The position numbers and the translations under genes are program-made. A stretch of 22,702 nt of DNA from Gnetum montanum (taxonomy: Eukaryota > Streptophyta > Gnetopsida > Gnetales > Gnetaceae), in NCBI GenBank assembly GCA_015680685.1, contig MNCI01016050.1, forward strand, positions 64,001-86,702, written 5' to 3'. Positions 8,039-18,267 of the stretch are shown here, in pieces (the first letter of the stretch is position 1; every line of letters starts with the position of its first letter). Under the pieces are notes generated by a model. It saw only the letters and a list, made by a program, of their open reading frames with translations. It made no database searches and was not told the origin of the DNA.

Positions 8039-10778
8039 TCAAATAGTCCCAAGCAGTGGAGATCCCTAAGGTTCTAAAGGATCTTTGTTAGCTTTGGACA
8101 TGTACAATGGCTAAGGTAGCTATGGCTAGCCTATTGTAGCTGTTACATCCTATGCAAGACCAAAGGCATCCATTCATGCCTTCATCTTCTCCTTCTTGCT
8201 TCATAGATCATTCAAAGTCCACACAACATCACTAATGTGGGTTGGAATGGGGATATCCCATGGATAGGGCATTAATGAGAACAACTCCTTGACATTGATG
8301 AACTAGGCAATGAATTGTTTGCATTTGACATTAAATGCACTGACTACATTTTGCATCTCCTAGTAATCATTCATTCTTTTGTCTAGGCTCTCGATAGTGG
8401 ATCTTTGATTAGTATATTTTTCCTTAAGAACCTTCAGTTCAGCGTTTGCCTCTACAAGATTTTGCTAAGTGTCCTTGTGGTGCTTGAACCCGACCTCATA
8501 CAACAAGTATGAGCTAGCCACTTGCTTTTCTAGTTCTAACTACGGTTCTCTAGTAGTCAACATAGGTTTGCAGATCAAAGATTGGCAAGCTCCATAGATT
8601 TAGTCATTTTTCTATCTGCAACTCCTTTAGGGAAATTTCTATTTTAATGTATTAATCAATCCCATTGATGATCAACTACCATAATTCCCATCCTTGTTAG
8701 AGTTGCTAGAGGATCCCATTCACCTTTGGCTTCACCTCTTAAATGTGTTTCTCATTTATTTCCTTTTGTAGGCCAACCTAGTCTCTGTAGTAATCCTTGA
8801 CTCTCTCAAATTTAAGAGCCTCTTATTTCAAGGTGACTACCTCTATTGCAATCTTTTGGTGAAGAGCACGGACCTCCTTTATGGAGAGGTTTCTATTCTC
8901 ATATACCAATCTCCTTAACTATGTGTTTTCTCTAACCAGTTTCTCTTACTATTGATGGATAACATTAATCAATTATTGTTTATGAGAATCAACGTTTTGC
9001 AGGTAATGGTTTTCTACGATTAACTACACATTCTCTTAGTGAGTCAGATTCAAGGCCTTTGAATTTTATGTTGGGTTTCCTTTGCCAAGGATTAGTAGAA
9101 CACCACCATCTCCATCACACCCTCAACCATTTTCAGCTTAGGGTGAAGTTGTTCAAGAGATTCATCTCTTGTTAATGCTGGGTTGAGAAACGCAAGGTCA
9201 ACAATCTGGGTTCATAATTTAGTAACTTCTGTAGCCAAGATTTTATTTAGTTCCTTGGCTATTTCAAGTTACCTAGTTCCTACTAGTCAATCTAGAATTT
9301 GTTCATACTATGCTATATTTAATCTACTACTTATGGTCCTTCTGGAAGTTTGCACATCTTTAAGTGTAGTGACATATGATACAAATATTGTAGGTGCATT
9401 GAGTGTTTCAGCAATTCTATTAGCAACCAACTCTACTGCTATTTCTTGTTCCTAGTGCTACATCACAAGTACTATTGCTCCTTGCCCTTCTCCAAGTACA
9501 CTGAGAAGGTTGTGGCATTCCCAGAAATCTCTAGGAGTTACTATTTTTTTGAGAGAAATACCGTTACCTCTCTGGTACTAAGATTTGACCTCACAAACAA
9601 CTATGTTTATCAAGTAAAGAAAATGAATCTACCTTCCCCCATCAGGATAACTATTTAGGCCATTTGATTCAAGTGACTCATTCCTAGATGGTACAAAGAT
9701 GGGTCTCCACCACTTGTGCCTGCTTATTGCTCTTGCTCACTCAAGAGATGTTCTTGGTACTCACACAACCGTTGGGATGCTACAATGACATTCAACATAA
9801 TTTTCTAAGTGGCCAGTGAAGGTGGTGGAAACTGCTCCTCTTCTTAGATGGTCATTGCAGGAGTTTTTTCCCTTCATCATCTCCATCCAATTAGTAATCA
9901 GAGCATGTCAAACAACATCATTAATGTAGCAAACTATTCCTTCCCTTCGACATAGTTTTTTGATGAGGCATGGGAAGGGGGTGCCTTCCTTTCACATTCA
10001 TTCTCCTTAAACTACTTCTCGATCTTTAAATAGATTAACTATGAAAGGTTAACAAGGAATATTTTACTTGGAGTAGCACACACATGGGAAAAAAAGGCAA
10101 TGATCTTGCTGGACCTCACCATGGGGTTTAGGAGATAGGTCACAATCTTGTAGTGGATTCCTTTTGCTAGTGTGAGTGCACTGTACTTCTTGGGTCAACA
10201 CCATAGCACCACTAAACCCATTCCTTTTTTTATAGGATTCACCTGCATTGAAATATTAGTAAGATACATCCTATTTTTAGGTAACCCAAATGCCTCTGCA
10301 ATGGCTTGCACTGAGTAAGACACTGAATAATCCTTAATCTTGACCATTAAACCAGCTTGCCTATTGTTCCAAAATAAAAACATATCTCCCATATACCACT
10401 CCTTGTTGGAAGTGATATTTGGCCACATGGAAGAGTTCTTTAGTTGGTCCTGTACCTACTTAGGTGCTTGCTCCAAGAAAGAGCCAAAGTTCAACTCCTA
10501 GAGAATTATCTTCTAGACCTCCCTTGATCTAATCTGGTTTAGGAAGGCTTTCATCAAGGTCACATTAAGGTTTTCTTGTTAAGCTAGTGCCTCATCTTGA
10601 TGGAAATATTCTATTGCTACTGCCTATTCTAGAACCTGAAAAATAGAATCCACTTCAGCCTCTACCCTCAGAGGTCCCATGTTTCCTAGGCCATTTTTTG
10701 GCCCCTTCTCATTCTAGGTCATTTCTCCCTTAGTTGAAACAATTCTTCTTCCTATGTGTATTTTCCCTTTAGTGCCAT
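8039..10778 (-). pseudogene. Third ORF downstream of pol: plant-transposon-protein-like domain plus coiled coil
   Basis: Frame readable for ~900 codons with stops and a few frameshifts. Start candidates are ATG 10778 (MALKGKY) or ATG 10680 (MGPLRVEAEVDSIFQVLE); the final TGA is at 8039-8041. N-terminal part (10680-9960): EWYMGDMFLFWNN, YSVQAIAEAFGLPKNR and SALTLAKGIHYKIVTYLLNP are reminiscent of the putative plant transposon protein domain (PF20167-like: a FGLP-type motif, then W/Y..I...L.P and a helical block). Middle (9840-9300): AIVLVM, EIAVELVANRIAETLNAPTI. C-terminal (9180-8300): Glu/Lys/Leu-rich heptad-like helices such as VEANAELKVLKEKYTNQRST, then MPYPWDIPIPTHISDVVW. It is not integrase, env with a visible membrane anchor, or RT. 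Function unknown; the family link is a memory-based guess. A 77-codon open piece survives at 10195-10428. Confidence 0.7.
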
Positions 10779-11204
10779 TTTCTATCAAAACATATTTATG
10801 GATTAGTAGATATAATGTGTAACTTAGAATAATTGGAGACCTTATCTTGTTAAGTAGTTACACTTGGCTATGGTTGGACTATGGGAAATTGCTTATTTTA
10901 TTAACTAATTTTTATTATAATTATCATCAGATCTCTTTGAAAAGGTTTAACTCTTGTAATTTGGTGTATTAATGTTGATTCCTTAGTTAAACCTTTGTGA
11001 GAGTTAGAAAAATATTGAAAAAGTTTTAGTCAAAAATAAAACATTTGTGACCCCCACAACTAAGAGCTTATCTCCAAGAGCTATAAGGTCGAAGAACAAA
11101 GTGATTGAAATAAATAATTAGAAAGTTATGGGCTCTAGAAGATTATTGGCTCTAAAAATTGCAAAAACTACTTTGGCATTTATAAGCAAATGTGAAAATT
11201 TATA

Positions 11205-11335
11205 AAGGTGTTCATGCATATATATAGTATTTTTGCATTACGTCAACAAGGCCACATATACAGGGCATCGTATACACATGGGCATCATTGACAAGGCCCT
11301 ATTTATGCGTCTATAAATAGAATTTTCAAACTTGA
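11205..11335 (-). promoter_or_regulatory. LTR-like U3/TATA patch upstream of the third ORF
   Basis: On the minus strand it reads GGCCTTGTCAATGATGCCC, later GTGGCCTTGTTGACGTAATG and then ACTATATATATGCATGAACAC. LTR C has GCCTTGTCAACAAG, GGGGCCTCATCGATGCAAC and then TCTATAAATATGCATTCAGCC in the same order and spacing scale. The TATA-like element (11215-11227) lies about 440 bases upstream of the third ORF's start. It may be a relic solo LTR or an internal promoter; I could not find TGATGAG/CTCATCA ends around it. Confidence 0.35.
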
Positions 11336-12145
11336 ATACTTCAAAAAATACAAGGATATTTCAAATTAATTTGAGGTCTATGAAGTCCTAGAAAAGCTAA
11401 GAATATGATGAAATCATTGAATATGGTCTTTGAAAGCTCAAAAATTGAAAAATTTGATCGAGAATATGTGAATTGAATAAAATACACTAATGGAGCACAT
11501 GGTCAGATGTAGAAGATGGGTGCATGAAAGATTCTGATTGCAATAATGCCTAAGGATAAGGTGCTTAACAAATCCAACTAAGAGATATGCAATTGAGTCC
11601 TCCCCATAGTAGGCACATGCCTTGTTTTCCCTTACATAACCTCAACCTAAGGAGTCTATGGCCCCATAGGTGATTAATGGTTGATGAAAGTTAAGGATCA
11701 AAACCTAGAAAATTCTACCAAAGAATTCAAGAACATCAAACAAAGACACCAAATAAGAACATGGACATCAACAATGAGGTGACTTATGGGTAGCATGGAT
11801 GGCTGATGGAGAAGGTGAAATGGAGTTTCTAATTAATGTCATAAGAAGTCCCTTTTGGATTTGTGTTTAAATGACCTCAAAAGATCCATCCTTAGTCCAA
11901 ACCAAAACCAACCTCTTTCACTAACTTTGCATCCTCATGCCAAAACCAATCCACCCCCTTGAGATAAAGAGAGTGCTCCCACAAAATAACCCCTATTCCT
12001 TAAGAAGAAGAAAAGAGAAGCAAGAAGTGAGAGAGGGGCTTAGTTAGAGGAGACCTTCAAACATGGGTTACATGTCTTTCTAGTCCCATAACCAGTGCTT
12101 GTAGCCCATTTATTTGTCTAAGAGATGTGCTTTGAATTCGCATCA

Positions 12146-12236
12146 TTTTTTTCTCTCTCTCTCTTCTTTTTTTTCTTTGTTTCTTTTCTTTTCTTGTTTT
12201 TTTGTTGATTTTTTTTTTGTTTTTATTTTTTTAATA
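12146..12236. repeat. Polypyrimidine/polypurine tract
   Basis: About 90 bases almost wholly T and C on the plus strand, with a (CT)6-like core at about 12153-12164 and several T runs of 7-10. On the coding strand of the element it is an A/G-rich tract. It is a low-complexity region and could be a decayed internal polypurine tract, for which there is no further evidence. Confidence 0.7.
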
Positions 12237-12869
12237 AGAGCCACACCATGTAAAGACTTATTCAACATCCTGATATTAGTTGACATAGAATGGTAAGAAG
12301 TCTACAAGAACACTCATGCACCCAAGTAAGTAGAAGAGTACAAAGAGTATTGAGTCCTATTGAAGTCATACCCTATGCAAACCTTTGAACCCTTTCTAAT
12401 TCTGAAAATCACCAAGGTCACAAATTTATTAAAATTTTATTTAATGAAAAGGACCTCATACTTCCAAAACAAGGAAAACCATAGAGTTTGTAGATAGGTT
12501 GATGATGTCGACTCACTACTTGTTCCTTAAAAAAACCCATGTCTTAGCCATCAGTATAAAAATTCAAAAATAGAAACTAGACATTAGCAAACAAAACATT
12601 AAGCATGAACCACCATTAGCAATAGCTACATTACCACTATGTCCTATTGGCATAAAGCACATTTATGAATAGAAATTAGAAAATTACACTAAAATAAAGT
12701 AAAATATATAAGTATAAAATACTCACAAAAGATTTAAATGTACTAATGATAGTGTAAAAAAATGATGTAAAATAGGAAAAAGTTTTAAAATCAAAAAGGT
12801 ATAAAATAAATAATTTACAAAAATAAAAGTGTGTAAAACAAAAAATAGAAAAACTAAGAAGTCATGTAT

Positions 12870-14245
12870 ATGATTAGCATGGATGGTCGTCATCCCCACA
12901 ATTGAGTTGGATGAAGGAGATTTGAAAACTTAAGTGTGGTTATCCATCCATTGAGGTATTTGTTGCACTAGCCTGCTTGGGCTCATGGAAAAGAATTACC
13001 AATTGGATGTTGATCAATTACTTCTTGTTTAGGCTTTCAAGTTTGTATATGATCATGGCCCTAGAAGGAAAGGTTCATCAATTATATAAGGTCCCTCCCA
13101 CAATGTTTGGAACTTAGTTCATTGAAGTACATGTGTGGGGTTCTAGTAGAGGACCTTATCTCCAAGTTGAAATTTGATCCTTCTGATTCTTAGGTCATGA
13201 CACTTTTTGTTAAATGCCTTGTGCACTTCATTCAAGGACAAGGCCACCAATTGATTTTCATCTACCACATTTAGGTTTATTAATCTTTCTTTTTATGCTA
13301 GGCTAAGGTCAAGGTCCAATTCATAGCTTGTTGAAAGTGCACGGATCTGAGACTAACTTAGGAATGTTGGAAGTCTTCCATACACCAACTCATAAGGAGA
13401 GTAGCCAATAGAAATTTTCCATGTTGAACGGTAGGCCCAAAGGGCATCATTGAGTTTCGTGCTCCAATCTCTTTTATATTTGCTAACAATTCTTGTTAGC
13501 ATCTTTGTGATCACCCTGTTAGTAACCTTTACTTAATCGTTGCCTTAGGGGTGGTAGGGCTTTGTTAATTTATGTTCAAACCCCAAGAGTTACATGAGTT
13601 TTCAAAAAGTAGCACTTGTAAAATGGGTTATGTTGTCAAAAATTAGTGCATGTGGCACCCCAAACCTATTTACAACATTTTTTTATACAAAGCGTGTAGC
13701 AATGGAAGATGTACAATCGATGACAGCTACTACTTTTGCTCATTTTGTATAGTAATTAACAATTATTGTTATATATGGATTTCCATTTAACATGAGTGTG
13801 ATGGAACCCATGATGTCGATGCCCCATATGTCAAAGGATTCTAATGGTTAAATCCACTGTTGAGAACCCTCCATTTGTGCGATAATCCCACCATCTTGTT
13901 GGTAATGTTGATAGGATTGAACAAACTGGTGAGCATCCTTGAAGACTATGGGCCAATAATATCATGCCATCAAGATTTCTATAGCCATGCATCTCCCTGC
14001 ATAGTGGCCTCCACAAGGGCCTTCGTGAGCATTCTAAAGGATGTGTAGTTGATCAACATTAGGTACACATCAACAAACCAGGAAATTAGCACACATCTTG
14101 TAAAGGTGTCTATTGATTTCCATCAAGTGTTTAGTCTAATTAAGAAAATTTTTATTCTTCCTATAGTCCAAATCTTGTGGCATCTCCTAAGTGAGAAGAT
14201 AAGTGAGAATGCCATCATACATTTTTGGTTCTACAAATACTTATT
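12870..14245 (-). pseudogene. Integrase of the main gypsy element, inactive
   Basis: Zinc-binding part: ILTYLLT, later HEGPCGGHYAG...YYWPIVFKDAH (14040-13930) and SYQHYQQDG at 13899-13916, where the family has SCxxCQ; both Cys are now Tyr. Catalytic core: FDIWGIDIMG (Asp codon 13815-13817), IFDNITHF (Asp 13635-13637), then YHP-stop-GND-stop-VKVTNR, where the catalytic Glu of VE is now Lys (13527-13529). C-terminal part: DWSTKLNDALWAYRSTWKIS, SPYELVYG, KFQLGDKVLY, TLWEGPYIIDEPF, ending near 12870 without a chromodomain. The enzyme would insert cDNA into the host chromosome. Two zinc ligands and the third catalytic residue are gone and many stops are present. Frame is mostly continuous from 14060 to 13420. 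Confidence 0.85.
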
Positions 14246-14710
14246 CATTTATTACACTAGCAAAGAGTAGTTTATTAGAAAATTGGTCAGAGAGTGGGCT
14301 TTCCTCCTCTTTGTTATCCCATTATAACTAAGAAAAGTGCTTAGCAACTACATTCATAGTCCCCTTTCAATCTATCATTGTGAGATCAAATTCTTGCAAG
14401 ATCACCAGCCACCTTATGACATAAGGGCTCACTATTGGCTTGTTCATCAAGAAGCAGATGGCACCATGATCAGTATGCACAAACACTTTATATCCAAGAA
14501 CATAGTGCTTGAACCTCTCTAGAGCATACACCATTGCCATCAGTTCTTTCTCTATGGTGGTGTAATTCAACTGTGCATCCGCAATGCTTTGACATGAATA
14601 GTGAATGTAATATGGATGTTTCTTATCATCCAACTATGTAAGCATAGCTCCCAAGGCATAATTTGATGCATTTGTCATTATATAAAATGGTTTGAACTAG
14701 TTAGGTGCTT
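14246..14710 (-). pseudogene. RNase H of the main gypsy element, inactive
   Basis: Reads FYIMTNASNYALGAML, then HPYYIHYSCQSIADAQLNYT, TIEKELMAMVYALERFKHYV, VFVHTDHGAICFLMNK and IRWLVILQEFDLTMID. This is the Ty3/gypsy RNase H order (TDASD, EKEL, TDH). The first catalytic Asp is Asn (codon 14670-14672, TNAS for TDAS). The Glu of EKEL and the Asp of TDH are kept. An 88-codon stretch (14367-14633) has no stop. After it, KGTMNVVAKHFS matches the KG-ENVVADHLSR tail leading to integrase. The domain removes RNA from the RNA-DNA hybrid during cDNA synthesis. Confidence 0.9.
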
Positions 14711-15640
14711 GTAGAATTCGAGTCTCTATAAGCTTCTTCTTGAGGCTTTGGAATGCATTTTCACATTCCTTGGTCTAGATGAATGGAGCATCTTTCTTTA
14801 TTAGTTTGACCAATGGTTTTGCAATCTTAGAAAAATTCTCTATAAATCTCCTATAGTAACCAGTGTGTCCAAGAAATGACCAAACATTCTTTACAATTTC
14901 TAGTTAATGGGTAATTCCTTGGATGATCCTTATCTTTTCAAGGTCTACCTCGATCCCTTCCTACAAAATTCTATGCCATAATGCAATTCCTTCTTAGACC
15001 ATGAGATGGATCTTTTGCAAATTGAGCCACAGGTTTGTTTCCACACATCTTTTGAGTACTTGCTCAAGGAAATCCAAGGCTTGCTCAAATGTAGCACCAT
15101 AAGTAGAGAAGTCATCCATAAAGACTTTCACTCTACTACCAATTTCCTATTGAAAGATGCTTAAGACTAGGCATTGGAAAGTGGAAGGAGCATTACACAG
15201 ACCAAAAGGCATCTTACAATATGAAAATGTCCCCTAGGAACTCGTGGATGTTGTTTTGGCCTAGTCTTCTAGTGCTATTTGGATTTGGCTATAGCCACTA
15301 TAACCATCCAAAAAACTGTAATAGTAATTCTCAGATATTGTGTTCAACACCTAATTAATGAATGACAATGAAAAATGATCTTTGAATGTTGCCATGTTTA
15401 ACAACCTTAAGTCAATACAAACCTTCCATTTTCCACCTCTCTTTGGCACTATCATGAGTGGGTTGACCCACTCACTATCCATAATGAGATAGATGAACCT
15501 TGCCTTAAGGAGTTGCTCAATATCCTCTTTGATAACTTACTTCAATTTTGGATTCAACCACTGTTGTGTTTGCCTCCTTAGCTTCATGAATGGATCAATA
15601 TAAATGTAGTGCTGGCATATCCATGGATCAATTTCAGTAA
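14711..15640 (-). pseudogene. Reverse transcriptase of the main gypsy element, inactive by stops
   Basis: Frame continuous across the domain: WICQHYIYIDPF, SEWVNPLMIVPKRGGKWKVC, KDHFSLSF, FLDGYSGY (15291-15314), KMPFGLCNAPSTFQ, VKVFMDDFSTYG (FMDDF at 15108-15122), LGHTGYYRRFIENFSKIAKP. The three catalytic Asp (one in FLDG, two in FMDD) are all present. About ten in-frame stops interrupt it, mostly TAG, for example in IN-stop-VL and ED-stop-AKTT where the family has Gln. It copies element RNA into cDNA from the tRNA-Asp primer. FMDD rather than YVDD and the KMPFGLCNAP block fit Athila/Tat. Confidence 0.9.
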
Positions 15641-16019
15641 CCAAGAAAAGGCTATTGGTCATCCATTAACCACATCCAACATTTTTGCTTTTTTCTTAGA
15701 AGTAATTTTGGCATTATGACCAACTTGTCATTTTTCAAGAATGCATATTCTAGGCCAAGAAGTAGAGTTTTCAACTCTAAGGGCTCTTGTTGAAAATTCT
15801 CAGGGATCTTCAACTCTCCCCAATTTGTATCATTATTTTCATTATTAGAGAGTTGATGATGAACTTGTTATAGTTCATCCATGCCTGCAACATAAGCACA
15901 TGTTAGGCTCTCAATAGGTTCCATGCAGATTGTGCTAGTTTCAAAATTAGCGGTTAGAAACTGGGTGCCCTCTTGTTTTGTGGCTACTATGTATAAACAC
16001 CTTTGAATATCTACTTCAT
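15641..16019 (-). pseudogene. Gag-RT linker of the main gypsy element; protease not found
   Basis: Reads GTQFLTANFETSTICMEPIE, CAYVAGMDEL, then NWGELKIPENFQQEPLELKT and LLLGLEYAFLKNDKLVIMP. The last part matches the linker LPSHLKYAFLGENSTLPVII that follows protease in this lineage. No D-[TSIL]-G-[AS] motif and no ILGRPFLAT-like block is visible here or in the neighbouring gag, so the protease has been deleted or has decayed past recognition. The plus-strand fragment at 1731-2226 shows what is expected in this place. Confidence 0.6.
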
Positions 16020-18104
16020 GTGCATATTACCTACATGCAGAAATAGATGTTCATTTCATGGACTAGAGTTTCTACACATAATTACACCCTGTATCATTGC
16101 ACTTACATAATTGTATGGTTGTGGTGGAGTTCCACTTGGATAATATTGTTGTTTCTGATGGAATTTCCTGGGATAAGGCAATCTTCTAGGTGTTTATCTT
16201 TTTGCTAGTTGCAAATTCAAAGCATACATCCTAGACTCCTTTAAGTGTGACATGATGGGGTAACATCCCTTAGGATGTTCATATTGGTAAATGTCACACC
16301 CATCATCATCATCTAATTTAGTTTCTGTATCTTCCTCTACTACAACAATCTTACCCTTACCCCTTTAACTGGCATGTTCAACTTCCTTTCACCTCCTAGG
16401 GTCATGATCACTACTCTGTTTTTTGGAATCTTTAGCAATTTTTATGATAGCTTGAAATCTGCTATCCATGGAGTCCCATAACCGATCTACCTTAACTAAA
16501 ATTTCAAAGGTAAATTTTTGAATCAACAAGGTTTTCTAGTTTACCATCTCATCAAATGATGATTCCTCCTCACTATCATAAAATTGGACCTCCCTCTTGC
16601 GAATGGTCAGATCTCAATTGTAATCTTCTACACTTTCACATTTTCTCAACTCTCCTTCTTCTTTTGCTACCTACTCAATCAACCTTTGGATCTAATGAGC
16701 TCCTAATTTTGGAAATCTTCCTTGGGCATAGATCCCAAGAGTTCTCCTCATTTTAGAGAGAATCCCATCTATGATGTGATGACATTATTCTTGCTAAGAG
16801 TAACCATGGCTAGGGCATCAATGTAATAAGGAATAATATCTACCCATGGTGGCATCCAAGGACTCATATGTTCCTTACTTCCAACCCTAGATATGCCTTC
16901 TCAGATTGGACACTTGGGAGCACATTTGATACTTGTCATTGTATAGCTATAGCATTGTACTCTATCTACAGATTAATTCCAAGTCCAAGGACTAGTACTA
17001 GCTTTCTACTTCTTTGATGAGTGTTCTAGGAAACAACTTAAGCTTTTGTAAGTAATTTTCTTTATTTTGTAAGGAACAAGAATCATGAAAATCCTTAAGA
17101 TGATTTTGTGGATCAAAGTTATATCCTCACTCAAACTTGGGGATGTTGTTCATATCCAATCACTCGATCTTGCTATCTTTCACATGCCTTGTTAGAATTC
17201 TCACTACCTCTATGATGTTTAGCATACTTCAAGTAGTGAGTAAAGGCTCATCGTAGCCATGATCTTGGTGCCTATGATGCCCCCTACTACCCCTTCATTT
17301 ATGTTGATGAGCCTCTCTTGAATTTCCACACCCTGGATCTTGACTTTCTTGATGGTCCCTATGATTATTTCCGTCTTATTATTCACCTCCATCACAATAG
17401 CATTCCCTATGGTTGCATTCAGAGCTAGAAGAGGAAGAAGATGACGATGAAGGTGAAGAGGAAGGAGGACTAACACCATCACAGTGCCTACCATCCCCTC
17501 TTCAATGGTCGCAACCAGAATCATGATCATGCTACTTGTCTGAATCCCTATTGTAACTATTCTCCTTGGATCCCCCTTTATCATGGGATCCATTCTTGCT
17601 AGAACTAGGATTATGCATCATGGACTACAAGTTCTAGTTTTGATCTCCTTCATCGAAGTCAAAGAGAGAAGTCTCTCTATATGGAAAACCCCTAGAGAAG
17701 GGTTCTCCACTATCTTTTTGATACCTCAGGAATGGAGAATCATTGGACCACTTCCCCTTCGTAGACTTGTAGCACTACTCTAGTTGTCAATCCCTCAGAC
17801 ATTGTGCATCAGTGGGATGATAATCCCTAGCATCACTATCCTACACAACATATTTAGCATGAAGCCCTTAGATGCCCAACCGCATAATATTTTGGTGGAG
17901 CATCGTAGGAATGGATCGATTGGGTGGCAACACAATATTTCCCTCTATGTCTCACCATTGCAATTATTCATCCTGGTGTAGGACGAAGGTGAAATTGGAT
18001 ACATACTCATTAGGATGAGCATATATTACTTTGTATTGTTGGGACACCTGCTAATTTACTCTATTAGACTTAGGTGGAGAATCACTCTAGTGAGAAGAAG
18101 ACAT
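16020..18104 (-). pseudogene. gag of the main gypsy element
   Basis: ATG 18104-18102 (MSSSH-stop-SDSPPKSN) opens a frame followed with stops and two or three shifts to about 16020, ~690 codons. N-terminal part is low complexity: Asp/His/Cys-rich with a serine run PPSSSPSSSSSSSSE at about 17426-17470. The Gag core follows: IPKFE-stop-GYNFDPQNHLKDFHDSC, then LQKLKLFPRTLIKEVES-stop-Y (17155-16990), matching the retrotransposon gag pattern F-G--DP--HL--F and LKLFP-TL---A--WY. C-terminal part: FTFEILVKVDRLWDSMDSRF, KESRMYALNLQLAKR, RRLPYPRKFHQKQQYYPSGT. No clean CCHC knuckle is seen. By hand count the in-frame stops are about 11 TAG, 7 TGA and 4 TAA. The minus open frame 17219-17593 is a different frame and a shadow. 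Confidence 0.8.
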
Positions 18105-18267
18105 CTTGTATTAGAAGACAACAAATGAAGTGTGCTTTCTTATAATTGTTGTAGTTATTTTGATCTATGATATGACTTTAGGGTTCATTCCAATGATGTT
18201 AAATAATTTTTTACTAAATCCTAGATAGCAGACATAACAAACTAAAGGTCCTTGGCAATGGTGCCAA
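18105..18267 (-). mobile_element. Leader of the main gypsy element
   Basis: Untranslated stretch of about 145 bases between PBS and the gag ATG. It is partly alignable with the leader at 1-83, which supports the element boundaries. Confidence 0.65.
18249..18266 (-). other. Primer-binding site, tRNA-Asp type
   Basis: The minus strand reads TGGCACCATTGCCAAGGA, one base from the LTR end CTCATCA. It matches 14 of 18 bases of the tRNA-Asp-derived PBS TGGCGCCGTTGCCGGGGA. All four differences are G-to-A, in line with the decay pattern elsewhere in the element. Confidence 0.85.

Larger units (their letters stand above)
10779..12869 (-). mobile_element. Long spacer between integrase and the third ORF
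   Basis: About 2.1 kb with no protein signature in either strand. It contains a G+C-richer patch resembling the U3/TATA part of the family's own LTR (11205-11335), and a long pyrimidine tract (12146-12236). Long post-pol spacers are usual in Tat/Athila elements. Short open frames such as 12114-12296 arise from the pyrimidine tract and are not genes. Confidence 0.6.

Noticed and set aside
9183-9658. Two plus-strand frames of 70-90 codons
   Set aside because: They lie antisense to the third ORF of the main element, whose minus-strand frame is better supported.
8039-10778. Third ORF as a classical envelope protein
   Set aside because: No signal peptide or hydrophobic transmembrane segment could be seen; the C-terminal half looks like coiled coil.
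12146-12236. Start of another family LTR: the purine tract on the minus strand is followed by TGATGCG
   Set aside because: No LTR-like content follows within a normal U3 length and no matching end CTCATCA was found.
12114-12296. Open frame rich in Phe/Ser/Leu resembling a membrane peptide
   Set aside because: Arises from a T/C-rich low-complexity tract.
14049-14522. Plus-strand frames opposite RNase H and integrase
   Set aside because: Antisense shadows; the minus strand shows RNase H and integrase motifs.
17219-17593. 124-codon minus-strand open frame, the longest gap-free one in the window
   Set aside because: It is out of frame with gag. The neighbouring frame carries the Ser-rich Gag text and joins the Gag core, so this one is a shadow.
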